5,097 nt of DNA from Burkholderia sp. (lineage in GTDB: Bacteria; Pseudomonadota; Gammaproteobacteria; Burkholderiales; Burkholderiaceae). The translations under genes were made by a program, and so were the position numbers. The number at the start of each line of letters is the position of its first letter. Within the stretch, counting starts at the first letter, position 1. The notes beneath the pieces were generated by a model that was given only the letters and a program-made list of their open reading frames with translations, did not search any database and was not told the origin of the DNA. The stretch is taken from NCBI GenBank assembly GCA_028292565.1, contig JAQGMD010000323.1, positions 1 through 5,097 of the forward strand, in the 5' to 3' direction. Below, one piece after another: positions 1 to 5,097 of this stretch.

Positions 1-2
1 AT

Positions 3-179
3 GCCTCACCCGTCGGTTGGGATGGTAATCCCAACATTCCGCCATGTAACGGAGCCATCGGTTGTATAAAGTCCGACGCGCAGGGGTTGGCATCCCTACC
101 TACATCTCCGATATGCGGGACGTCTAGCACGTATGCAGATACCTATGTCCGCGGCGCGGACGTTGATCCCCCATTGTAA
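3..179 (+). CDS. Possible 3' end of an unrecognised gene (partial, cut by left edge)
   Basis: An open frame enters from the left edge and runs about 58 codons to a TAA at 177-179. The visible C-terminus is rich in Gly, Pro, Ser and Asn, has three cysteines (in the stretches PPCNGAIGC and SPICG), and ends in ADVDPPL. I do not recognise the family; the composition would suit an exported protein, but that is a guess. The best support is context: the stop lies 16 nt before a hairpin whose T-run is longest on the plus strand, as expected if a plus-strand transcript ends there. Against it, third-position GC is only about 55 percent, which looks lower than in the neighbouring genes, and another plus frame here is also open by chance. 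It may not be coding. Confidence 0.3.
   Translation, partial: ASPVGWDGNPNIPPCNGAIGCIKSDAQGLASLPTSPICGTSSTYADTYVRGADVDPPL
16..35. repeat. Perfect 8-bp inverted repeat (hairpin)
   Basis: GTTGGGAT at 16-23 and ATCCCAAC at 28-35 are exact reverse complements around a 4-nt loop (GGTA). There is no T-run on either side, so it is not a terminator by itself. It lies inside the possible partial coding frame at the left edge. It may be a structured RNA element or chance. Confidence 0.45.
147..161. repeat. Perfect 6-bp GC-rich inverted repeat (hairpin)
   Basis: GTCCGC at 147-152 pairs exactly with GCGGAC at 156-161 around a 3-nt GGC loop. It sits between the first hairpin and the terminator, within the last codons of the possible left-edge frame. 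No T-run follows. It could be incidental in GC-rich DNA. Confidence 0.35.
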
Positions 180-195
180 ATCAACCGCCCAATAC

Positions 196-221
196 AAAAG
201 GCCGCATCGCTGCGGCCTTTT
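196..221. terminator. Bidirectional Rho-independent terminator
   Basis: AAAAGGCCGCA (196-206) and TGCGGCCTTTT (211-221) form a perfect 11-bp stem with a 4-nt loop. The loop reads TCGC on the plus strand and GCGA, a GNRA-type tetraloop, on the minus strand. On the plus strand the stem ends in a run of six T (218-223), then CTT. On the minus strand it ends in four T, then GTATT. It lies 26 nt past the ctpA stop, so it ends the gpmA-envC-ctpA transcript. The stronger plus-strand T-run suggests it also stops a converging transcript from the left. Confidence 0.9.
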
Positions 222-247
222 TTCTTGCGGATTACTTCGAACGACGC

Positions 248-1729
248 TTATTTCTTGTCGCCGTTCTTTCCGTTTCCGTTCTTGTCGCCATTCTTCGTTT
301 CATTGATCGTGTTTTCCTTCTTGCTTTCGACCTTGGCGGTCTTTGAAAGCTGAACCGGCAAACCTTTCAGATGATTGAGCGCCTGCGCCAGCTGGAAGTC
401 GTCCTTGCCGCCGAACTCGAGCGGCTTGCGCTTTTTCTCGAGCGCTGCCTGCCGTTGTTCTTCTTCCAGCTCGTCGAGCTTGGCCTTGGCCACTTCGTCC
501 TTGTCCTTGTCGTTCATCAGATGCTTTTGCAGGTCGGCTTCACGCAGGCGCAGGCCATTCAGGCCGTCGCCATCGGCGTTCTCATCCACCAGCAGGTCCG
601 GAACGATGCCCTTGGCCTGGATCGATCGGCCATTCGGCGTGTAGTAGCGAGCGGTGGTCAGTTTGACGGCAGTGTCGGCTGAAAGCTGACGAATGGTCTG
701 CACCGAACCCTTGCCGAAGGTCTGCGTACCCATGATGGTGGCGCGCTTGTAATCCTGCAGCGCACCGGCGACGATCTCGGATGCCGACGCGGAACCGGTG
801 TTCACCAGCACCACCATCGGCACTTTCTTGATCCCTTCCGGGAGCTTGGCCAGCGGATCGGACATCGAGGCGCGCGAGGAGGTGTAGAACTCCTTGCGCG
901 CATAGAAGGTGGCTTTCGAGTCGGGCAACTGGCCGTTGGTGGAGACTACCGGCACGTCTTTCGGCAGGAATGCGGCGGACACGCCGATCGCGCCGGGCAA
1001 CACGCCGCCCGGGTCATTGCGCAGGTCGAGCACCAGGCCCTTCAGGTTCGGCTCCTGGGCATAGATCGCGGCGATCTTCCGGGCCATGTCATCGACTGTC
1101 GGCTCCTGGAATTGCGCGACGCGCAGCCAGGCGTAGCCCGGTTCGATCACCTTGGACTTGACGCTCTGCACCCGGATCTCCTGGCGCATGATGGTGACGA
1201 TGATCGGCTTGTCTTCTTCCTTGCGGGCGATAGTGAGCGTGATCTTGGTGTTCGGCTCGCCGCGCATGCGCTTGACGGCTTCGTCCAGCGTCAGGCCTTT
1301 CACCGGTGTGGTATCGAGCCGTGTGATGAGGTCGCCGGCCTTGAGCCCGGCCTTGAACGCGGGCGAGTCTTCGATCGGCGAGATCACCTTGACGTAGCCG
1401 TCTTCCATGCCTACTTCAATGCCGAGGCCGACGAATTTGCCCTGCGTGCCTTCGCGCAGTTCCTTGAACGCTTTCTTGTCCAGGTAGGCGGAGTGCGGAT
1501 CAAGCGAGGACACCATGCCCGAGATCGCCTCGGTCAGCAGCTTCTTGTCTTCAACCGACTCGACATAGTCGGTCTTGATCAGGCCGAATACATCGGCCAG
1601 TTGTCGCAACTCTTCCAGCGGCAGCGTCGAAGTCGTCTTCTGCGCGCTGGCGTCGAATTGCATCGAGCCGGCGATGCCCGCTATAACGCCTAAACCGATA
1701 AGACCGAAGTTCTTGAGTTTGCTGCTCAT
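248..1729 (-). CDS. ctpA: S41-family C-terminal processing serine protease (CtpA/Prc type)
   Basis: A 493-residue periplasmic, probably membrane-anchored, protease of the S41 family, which cleaves envelope proteins near their C-termini. An N-terminal hydrophobic segment (about 8-22) precedes a possible signal cleavage after ASA (27-29). The PDZ domain spans about 98-186, with the GLGIEV binding loop at 101-106. The protease core spans about 190-383. By alignment with E. coli Prc (Ser430, Asp441, Lys455) the catalytic residues are Ser315 in GSASASE, Asp326 in LQDY and Lys340 in TFGKGS, with the Ser-Lys spacing of 25 conserved. After the core comes a charged, probably helical stretch (403-437) and a Lys/Asn/Gly/Asp-rich tail (about 465-493). 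The ATG follows the envC stop by 14 nt with a good Shine-Dalgarno site, so it is the last gene of the operon. The substrate is unknown; peptidoglycan hydrolases are a reasonable inference from Pseudomonas CtpA. The exact symbol (ctpA or ctpB) is a convention. Confidence 0.95.
   Translation of the reverse strand: MSSKLKNFGLIGLGVIAGIAGSMQFDASAQKTTSTLPLEELRQLADVFGLIKTDYVESVEDKKLLTEAISGMVSSLDPHSAYLDKKAFKELREGTQGKFVGLGIEVGMEDGYVKVISPIEDSPAFKAGLKAGDLITRLDTTPVKGLTLDEAVKRMRGEPNTKITLTIARKEEDKPIIVTIMRQEIRVQSVKSKVIEPGYAWLRVAQFQEPTVDDMARKIAAIYAQEPNLKGLVLDLRNDPGGVLPGAIGVSAAFLPKDVPVVSTNGQLPDSKATFYARKEFYTSSRASMSDPLAKLPEGIKKVPMVVLVNTGSASASEIVAGALQDYKRATIMGTQTFGKGSVQTIRQLSADTAVKLTTARYYTPNGRSIQAKGIVPDLLVDENADGDGLNGLRLREADLQKHLMNDKDKDEVAKAKLDELEEEQRQAALEKKRKPLEFGGKDDFQLAQALNHLKGLPVQLSKTAKVESKKENTINETKNGDKNGNGKNGDKK
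252..295 (-). repeat. Short in-frame repeat in the ctpA 3' end
   Basis: Two 17-nt copies, at 252-268 and 279-295, differ at one base and are offset by 27 nt, exactly nine codons. On the coding strand they encode the repeated KNGDK units of the protease's C-terminal tail, with a GNG linker between them. The spacing allows whole-codon gain or loss by slippage or recombination. Confidence 0.75.
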
Positions 1730-1732
1730 GTG

Positions 1733-1738
1733 TCACCT
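1733..1738 (-). promoter_or_regulatory. Ribosome binding site of ctpA
   Basis: AGGTGA on the minus strand lies 3 nt before the ATG at 1727-1729. It sits inside the 14-nt gap after the envC stop codon, so translation of ctpA is probably coupled to that of envC. Confidence 0.75.
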
Positions 1739-1743
1739 AGTAG

Positions 1744-3153
1744 TTACCTGGTATTTATCCAGCCAAGAGGATCGAAAGTACGGCCCTGATGCCGCATTTC
1801 AAAGTATAAACCCGATTGTTCATTGCCGCCGCTATTCCCTGCGCTGGCAATGACTTCGCCGGTTTTGACAACATCGCCGGCCTGTTTGAGCACCGCCTGG
1901 TTGTTGCCGTAGATCGTCATGTACTGATTGCCATGATCGATGATGATAAGGTTGCCAAATCCGCGTAGCCATTCTGAAAACACGACTTGTCCGCCTGCCA
2001 CTGCCTTGACTTCCGTGCCTTCGGGGGCGCGTATGAAGACGCCCTTCCAGGCCGGCCCGTCGCCTCGTTTGCTGCCGTACCGGGCGAGCAGTTCTCCTCG
2101 CACCGGCAGGCGCAATTGCCCGCGCAGCGCGCTGAACGCGCCCATTGACCCACCGTCTTGGACGCCGGCAACGGGACCTAGTTCATTTCGCGCGACGGTT
2201 TTTGGCGGTGGCTCATCATTGTCAATTGCATCAGGACTGCTTGATCTGCCTCTAGCGGCGGCATCCCGGCTTGCCTTACTCTTATCGATGGCGGCGGCCC
2301 TGGCGCGCTCTCTTTCCGTTCGCTCGGCCCGCGCGAGTTGTTCCTGGCGACGTTTTTCCTGGGCGACCGCTTCCGCTTTTCGTTGTTCTTCGATTAAGTT
2401 TGCGAGCTTGTCGACGAGGCCCCCGAGACGCCGGTCGTCGCGTTCGATGGTGCCGGCCTCCCTGCGTTGTGCGGAGAGCTTGCTCGACAACTGTGCCAGC
2501 AATGTCGCCCGCCTGGCCTTTTCCTTTTCCAGTTGGGCTGTCTGTTCCCGCTGTTCCCGGGCGATTTCATCCAGCTCGTCTTTGGCGTTTTGCGCTTCGA
2601 CCCTGTTGTTTTCGATCGCCTGCAGATTGTTACGCAGCGAGTCGATGAGCTTGGCCTGGGCCTGCGACACATAACCCATGTACTGCAATTCGCGGTTGAT
2701 GCGGTTCGGGTTGTCGCCCGATAGCAGCAGCTTGATGCGGTCCTCATTGCCGGCCACGTATTGTTCGCGTAATAACTTCCCGAGCTGTTGCTGTTGCGCC
2801 GCGATGGTCGCGGCAAGCTGCTTTTGCTGATCCGACAAGCGCTTGAACTTCGCTTCGGTTTCCTGCTGTTCGCGGAGCAGGCTGTGCAGTTCGCGGTTGG
2901 CGTCGGAGATCGCCTTCTCGGAGTGCGCCAGTTCGTCCGCTGCATGACTCCTCGCGGTTTCCGTTTGGCTGATGTCGCGCTTTAACGCGGAGAGCTTCTC
3001 CTGCAGTTCGGCGCGCTCGCTTTCGGCGGCGCGCTTCTGCTTGGTGCGCTCGGTGATCTTGTTGGCATGCGCCGGCAAGGCCAGAAGGAGCGATGCCATG
3101 CCGAGCGTAGCGAGGAACTTCCAGGGGTGGGATATACGACGCTGCTTATACAA
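1744..3153 (-). CDS. envC: Murein hydrolase activator EnvC (coiled coil plus degenerate LytM domain)
   Basis: A 469-residue secreted protein of the EnvC type. A signal peptide (about 1-30, ending LPAHA) is followed by a long Gln/Glu/Lys/Arg-rich coiled-coil region (about 32-290), a low-complexity linker (about 291-340) and a C-terminal LytM/M23-like domain (about 345-465). The metal-binding residues of active M23 peptidases are absent. The first motif (HxGxD) reads WKGVF at 369-373, and the HxH region reads YFEMR at 450-454. This matches E. coli EnvC, which does not cut peptidoglycan but activates the amidases AmiA and AmiB at the septum under control of FtsEX through its coiled coil. The start is TTG at 3151-3153: an in-frame TGA directly precedes it, a GAGGA site lies 7 nt upstream, and the next ATG (residue 19) would destroy the signal peptide. 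It lies between gpmA (31-nt gap) and ctpA (14-nt gap). Confidence 0.93.
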   Translation of the reverse strand: MYKQRRISHPWKFLATLGMASLLLALPAHANKITERTKQKRAAESERAELQEKLSALKRDISQTETARSHAADELAHSEKAISDANRELHSLLREQQETEAKFKRLSDQQKQLAATIAAQQQQLGKLLREQYVAGNEDRIKLLLSGDNPNRINRELQYMGYVSQAQAKLIDSLRNNLQAIENNRVEAQNAKDELDEIAREQREQTAQLEKEKARRATLLAQLSSKLSAQRREAGTIERDDRRLGGLVDKLANLIEEQRKAEAVAQEKRRQEQLARAERTERERARAAAIDKSKASRDAAARGRSSSPDAIDNDEPPPKTVARNELGPVAGVQDGGSMGAFSALRGQLRLPVRGELLARYGSKRGDGPAWKGVFIRAPEGTEVKAVAGGQVVFSEWLRGFGNLIIIDHGNQYMTIYGNNQAVLKQAGDVVKTGEVIASAGNSGGNEQSGLYFEMRHQGRTFDPLGWINTR

Positions 3154-3160
3154 TCAACAT

Positions 3161-3165
3161 TCCTC
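3161..3165 (-). promoter_or_regulatory. Ribosome binding site of envC (decides the TTG start)
   Basis: GAGGA on the minus strand lies 7 nt before the TTG at 3151-3153. An ATG at 3158-3160 directly abuts the site but is in another frame and reaches a stop after four codons. The spacing therefore supports TTG as the true start. Confidence 0.7.
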
Positions 3166-3184
3166 GACTACGCTCTTTACTCGG

Positions 3185-3931
3185 TTACTTCGCTTTGCCC
3201 TGGCTGGCCACTGCCTTCATCGCTGCCTCGATCGCCGCCTGGTCGCCCAGATAGTAGCTCTTTATCGGCTTGAGGTCGGCATCGAGTTCATATACCAGCG
3301 GCTGGCCGTTCGGGATGTTGAGGCTGACGATGTCCTTGTCGCTGATCCCGTCCAATGTCTTGATCAGTGCGCGCAGGCTGTTGCCATGGGCGGAAATGAT
3401 GATGCTCTTGCCGGCGCGGATAGCAGGCGCGATCGATTCATCCCATATCGGCATGACACGCTCCACGGTGTCTTTCAGGCATTCGGTCAGCGGAATCTCT
3501 TCGCGCTTGAGCTTCGCATAGCGCGGATCGTTGAAGGACGTGCGCGGATCGTTCTGCTCCAGCGGATTGGGCGGAATGTCATAGCTGCGGCGCCATACCA
3601 GTACCTGTTCGTCGCCGTACTTGGCCGCGGTTTCTGCCTTGTTCAGCCCCTGCAGCGCGCCGTAGTGGCGCTCATTCAGGCGCCAGCTGTGAACGACCGG
3701 CAGCCACATGAGGTCCATTTCATCCAGCGTCAGCCATAGTGTGCGGATCGCGCGCTTGAGCACCGAGGTATACGCGAGATCGAAGGTGAAGCCGGCTTCC
3801 TTCAGGATCTTGCCGGCTTGCCTGGCTTCGGCCGCGCCTTTTTCGGTCAGGTCGACGTCAGTCCACCCGGTGAAGCGGTTTTCGAGATTCCACGTGGATT
3901 CGCCGTGGCGCATCAATACGATTTTGTACAT
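3185..3931 (-). CDS. gpmA: 2,3-bisphosphoglycerate-dependent phosphoglycerate mutase
   Basis: A 248-residue cytoplasmic enzyme that interconverts 3-phosphoglycerate and 2-phosphoglycerate in glycolysis and gluconeogenesis through a phosphohistidine. The histidine-phosphatase signature LMRHGES is at 6-12, with the phosphorylated His9. Arg60, Glu87 (in NERHYG) and His182 (in SAHGNS) complete the active site. These correspond to His11, Glu89 and His184 of E. coli GpmA, shifted by two residues. Substrate-pocket motifs [13 protein letters not shown] (20-32) and [12 protein letters not shown] (205-216) are intact, and the length is normal for the family. It is the first gene of the minus-strand operon. 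The ATG at 3929-3931 is fixed by the conserved N-terminus, yet no Shine-Dalgarno sequence is visible just upstream. In E. coli this syntenic position holds the unrelated cofactor-independent mutase. Confidence 0.97.
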   Translation of the reverse strand: MYKIVLMRHGESTWNLENRFTGWTDVDLTEKGAAEARQAGKILKEAGFTFDLAYTSVLKRAIRTLWLTLDEMDLMWLPVVHSWRLNERHYGALQGLNKAETAAKYGDEQVLVWRRSYDIPPNPLEQNDPRTSFNDPRYAKLKREEIPLTECLKDTVERVMPIWDESIAPAIRAGKSIIISAHGNSLRALIKTLDGISDKDIVSLNIPNGQPLVYELDADLKPIKSYYLGDQAAIEAAMKAVASQGKAK

Positions 3932-4060
3932 GGTCGGGTTAAGAGGAAAATGTAAAGTTATAGAGCAGGAGTCGACCCAAATAAGCAGACCCCAATGATA
4001 GATCGCCTTCTATTTTATAATGTCGGGATTGCTTAAAACCATTAACCCCATTGGAACACC
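3932..4060. promoter_or_regulatory. Divergent intergenic region between gpmA and the yibN-like gene
   Basis: This 129-bp region must hold the start signals of both operons unless a longer transcript reads in. An AT-rich block at 4011-4021 carries a perfect plus-strand TATAAT (4016-4021) and an overlapping minus-strand TATAAA (4013-4018). A second weak minus-strand -10 candidate, TATAAC, lies at 3957-3962, close to gpmA. No good -35 box is visible at standard spacing for any of them. I see no clear operator palindrome. Confidence 0.5.
4016..4021 (+). promoter_or_regulatory. Candidate -10 box for the yibN-grxC-secB cluster
   Basis: A perfect TATAAT lies 39 nt before the GTG start, predicting a leader of about 30 nt. 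The 17-nt-spaced -35 position reads CAATGA (3993-3998), a poor match to TTGACA, and there is no TGn extension. Either an activator helps, or the match is due to local AT richness. Confidence 0.4.
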
Positions 4061-4462
4061 GTGAAATTCTTCATTGACAATAGTTGGCTCATCGCATTGG
4101 TACTCATTTCCGGCGGAGCGCTGCTCTGGCCTAACCTGCAGCGACGCGGTCAGAAAGTGTCGCTCTTGCAGGCGACCCAGATGATCAACCAGGGCAAGAC
4201 CATCGTACTCGATGTGCGCGAACCGGCGCAGTTTGCCGCCGGCCACCTCCGTGATGCGAAGAACATCCCCCTGAAAGAACTGCCCAACCGGATTTCCGAG
4301 CTGGACAAATTCAAATCCAAGAGCGTAATCGTCATGTGCCAGCAGGGAATGCAGTCGGCCAGGGCGACCACACAGCTCAAAAAAGCCGGCTTTAACGAAG
4401 TGGTCAGCCTGAATGGCGGCCTCGCGGCGTGGCAGGCGCAAGGTCTGCCAGTCGCCAAATAA
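4061..4462 (+). CDS. yibN: Membrane-anchored rhodanese-like protein (YibN type)
   Basis: A 133-residue protein with one N-terminal transmembrane segment (about 8-23), a short basic linker and a rhodanese domain (about 33-131). Domain landmarks are VLDVREPAQFAAGHL (49-63), NIPLKEL (68-74), the loop VMCQQGMQSA (91-100) and the C-terminal NGGLAAWQAQGLP. Cys93 sits where the persulfide-forming cysteine of rhodaneses lies, so a sulfur-transfer role facing the cytoplasm is possible, but the substrate is unknown. The loop reads CQQGMQS where many single-domain rhodaneses have CxxGxRS, so the usual Arg is Gln98. E. coli YibN, at the same place before grxC and secB, also has an atypical GMQ-containing loop. 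The GTG start is the first possible codon after an in-frame TAA at 4043-4045; only a weak GGA (4053-4055) precedes it. grxC follows after 35 nt. The symbol rests on synteny plus domain layout. Confidence 0.88.
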   Translation: MKFFIDNSWLIALVLISGGALLWPNLQRRGQKVSLLQATQMINQGKTIVLDVREPAQFAAGHLRDAKNIPLKELPNRISELDKFKSKSVIVMCQQGMQSARATTQLKKAGFNEVVSLNGGLAAWQAQGLPVAK

Positions 4463-4485
4463 CGTCGAAGCAACGGCAAAGCAAC

Positions 4486-4494
4486 GGAGAAGGA
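4486..4494 (+). promoter_or_regulatory. Ribosome binding site of grxC (decides its start)
   Basis: GGAGAAGGA lies 3 nt before the ATG at 4498-4500. It supports the short start over an in-frame ATG at 4429, which would overlap the upstream gene and add 23 residues not seen in glutaredoxins. Confidence 0.8.
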
Positions 4495-4497
4495 ATC

Positions 4498-4761
4498 ATG
4501 AGCGCACGAGTAGTTATGTACAGCACCGCAATATGCCCCTATTGCATCATGGCCGAGCGCCTGCTGAAGGCCAAGGGCGTGGAAGCCATCGAGAAAATCC
4601 GTATAGACACGGAGCCGGAACTGCGTGCGGAAATGATGCAAAAAACCGGGCGCCGCACCGTGCCGCAGATATACATCGGCGAGACCCATGTCGGCGGCTT
4701 CGACGATCTCTCGGCACTGGACCGGGCCGGCAAATTGGACCCGTTGTTGCAAGACGCGTAA
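4498..4761 (+). CDS. grxC: Glutaredoxin 3
   Basis: An 87-residue cytoplasmic dithiol glutaredoxin that reduces disulfides and glutathione-protein mixed disulfides using glutathione. The thioredoxin-fold landmarks are all present: the active site CPYC at 13-16, the cis-proline motif TVP at 54-56 (Pro56), and the glutathione-binding GGFDD at 66-70. The length is typical of the GrxC family. The start at MSARVVMYS gives the expected beta strand right at the N-terminus and follows a strong Shine-Dalgarno site. It lies 35 nt after the rhodanese-like gene and 117 nt before secB, as in the E. coli yibN-grxC-secB cluster, and is probably co-transcribed with at least the upstream gene. Confidence 0.96.
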   Translation: MSARVVMYSTAICPYCIMAERLLKAKGVEAIEKIRIDTEPELRAEMMQKTGRRTVPQIYIGETHVGGFDDLSALDRAGKLDPLLQDA

Positions 4762-4878
4762 ACTTCATCATTCAGCACCAACCCCAGTTTCAAAACAGGC
4801 GTAGACAAGAAAACCCAGCGGGCGGCAGGCGGGTCACACCGGCGGCCGTCCTTCTCCCAATCTCATTGAAAGCGCATC

Positions 4879-5097
4879 ATGGCCGACCAGAACCAGCAAC
4901 CCGTATTCCAGATCCAGCGTGTCTACCTGAAAGACATGTCGCTCGAGCAGCCTAACTCCCCGGGGATTTTCCTGGAGCAGGAGGCCCCCAATATTGAAGT
5001 AGCGGTGGACGTCGGCGCCGAGGCATTGGCCGAAGGAATTTACGAATCGAGCGTCACCATCACCGTGACCGCCAAGGTCAAGGACAAGGTCGCGTTC
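4879..5097 (+). CDS. secB: Protein-export chaperone SecB (partial, cut by right edge)
   Basis: The first 73 residues of SecB, about half of the usual 150-160. SecB is a cytoplasmic tetrameric chaperone that keeps preproteins unfolded and hands them to SecA for Sec export. The N-terminus carries the family landmarks [22 protein letters not shown] (10-31) and, further on, a [13 protein letters not shown] strand (56-68); these match the E. coli FQIQRIYTKDISFEAPNAP region. The frame is open to the window end. The ATG at 4879 is set by the conserved start. Only a weak GAAAG (4868-4872) precedes it. The 117-nt gap after grxC holds a GC-rich stretch (about 4818-4850), but I see no clear promoter or terminator there. 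In E. coli gpsA follows secB; that lies outside this window. Confidence 0.96.
   Translation, partial: MADQNQQPVFQIQRVYLKDMSLEQPNSPGIFLEQEAPNIEVAVDVGAEALAEGIYESSVTITVTAKVKDKVAF

Noticed and set aside
1..195. tRNA or other known RNA gene near the left edge
   Set aside because: The hairpins do not form a cloverleaf, and there is no acceptor stem or recognisable arm sequence.
70..304. Second plus-strand open frame running through the terminator into the ctpA tail
   Set aside because: It would read through a strong terminator hairpin and the antisense of ctpA; its product is Arg/Cys/Phe-rich noise.
1112..1693. Long plus-strand open frame antisense to ctpA
   Set aside because: It lies wholly within a well-supported protease gene on the other strand, has no recognisable domain, and is the usual by-product of biased codons in GC-rich DNA.
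1940..2674. 244-codon plus-strand open frame antisense to envC
   Set aside because: Ser/Arg/Ala-rich composition mirrors the coiled-coil codons of EnvC on the other strand; no domain and no ribosome site that stands out.
2972..3739. 255-codon plus-strand open frame spanning the 5' part of envC and most of gpmA
   Set aside because: It crosses two real genes and their gap in antisense, with no family resemblance; a chance open frame.
4429..4497. Longer grxC start at an in-frame ATG inside the rhodanese-like gene
   Set aside because: The extra 23 residues do not resemble glutaredoxin, while the ATG at 4498 has a strong ribosome site and gives the normal family N-terminus.
4150..4752. Minus-strand open frame antisense to the rhodanese-like gene and grxC
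   Set aside because: It covers two clear plus-strand genes with intact motifs and shows no domain of its own.
4762..4878. GC-rich gap between grxC and secB considered as terminator or promoter
   Set aside because: I could not pair its GC-rich stretch into a stable stem with a T-run, and found no convincing -35/-10 pair.

Overview
The window looks like chromosomal DNA of a betaproteobacterium, most likely Burkholderiales and possibly near Oxalobacteraceae. That placement rests on the moderately high GC content, the look of the SecB, GpmA and Ctp-type protease sequences, and the gene order. No rRNA or other strong taxonomic marker is present, so the family-level guess is soft.

Layout: (1) Positions 1-247 form a convergent junction. 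A plus-strand open frame enters from the left edge and stops at 179. It is followed by a bidirectional Rho-independent terminator at 196-221 that also ends the minus-strand operon. (2) Positions 248-3931 hold a tight minus-strand operon, transcribed gpmA (phosphoglycerate mutase) -> envC (murein hydrolase activator) -> ctpA (S41 C-terminal processing protease), with gaps of 31 and 14 nt. (3) Positions 3932-4060 are a short divergent intergenic region with an AT-rich block containing a perfect TATAAT. (4) Positions 4061-5097 hold a plus-strand cluster: a membrane-anchored rhodanese-like protein (YibN type) -> grxC (glutaredoxin 3) -> secB (export chaperone), with secB cut by the right edge.

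The arrangement closely mirrors the E. coli locus yibO(gpmM)-envC-yibQ / yibN-grxC-secB-gpsA. There are two substitutions: the phosphoglycerate mutase is the cofactor-dependent GpmA type, not the cofactor-independent type, and the gene after envC is an S41 protease, not yibQ. The left operon joins central glycolysis to envelope remodelling (EnvC with its amidase partners, and a periplasmic protease). The right cluster joins thiol/sulfur chemistry to Sec-dependent export. I found no mobile element, CRISPR array, tRNA or rRNA. All five complete genes and secB are well-known families. I see no convincing new system; the second-look items are syntenic replacement, start-codon choice, an altered rhodanese active loop, a repetitive protease tail and the unexplained left-edge frame.
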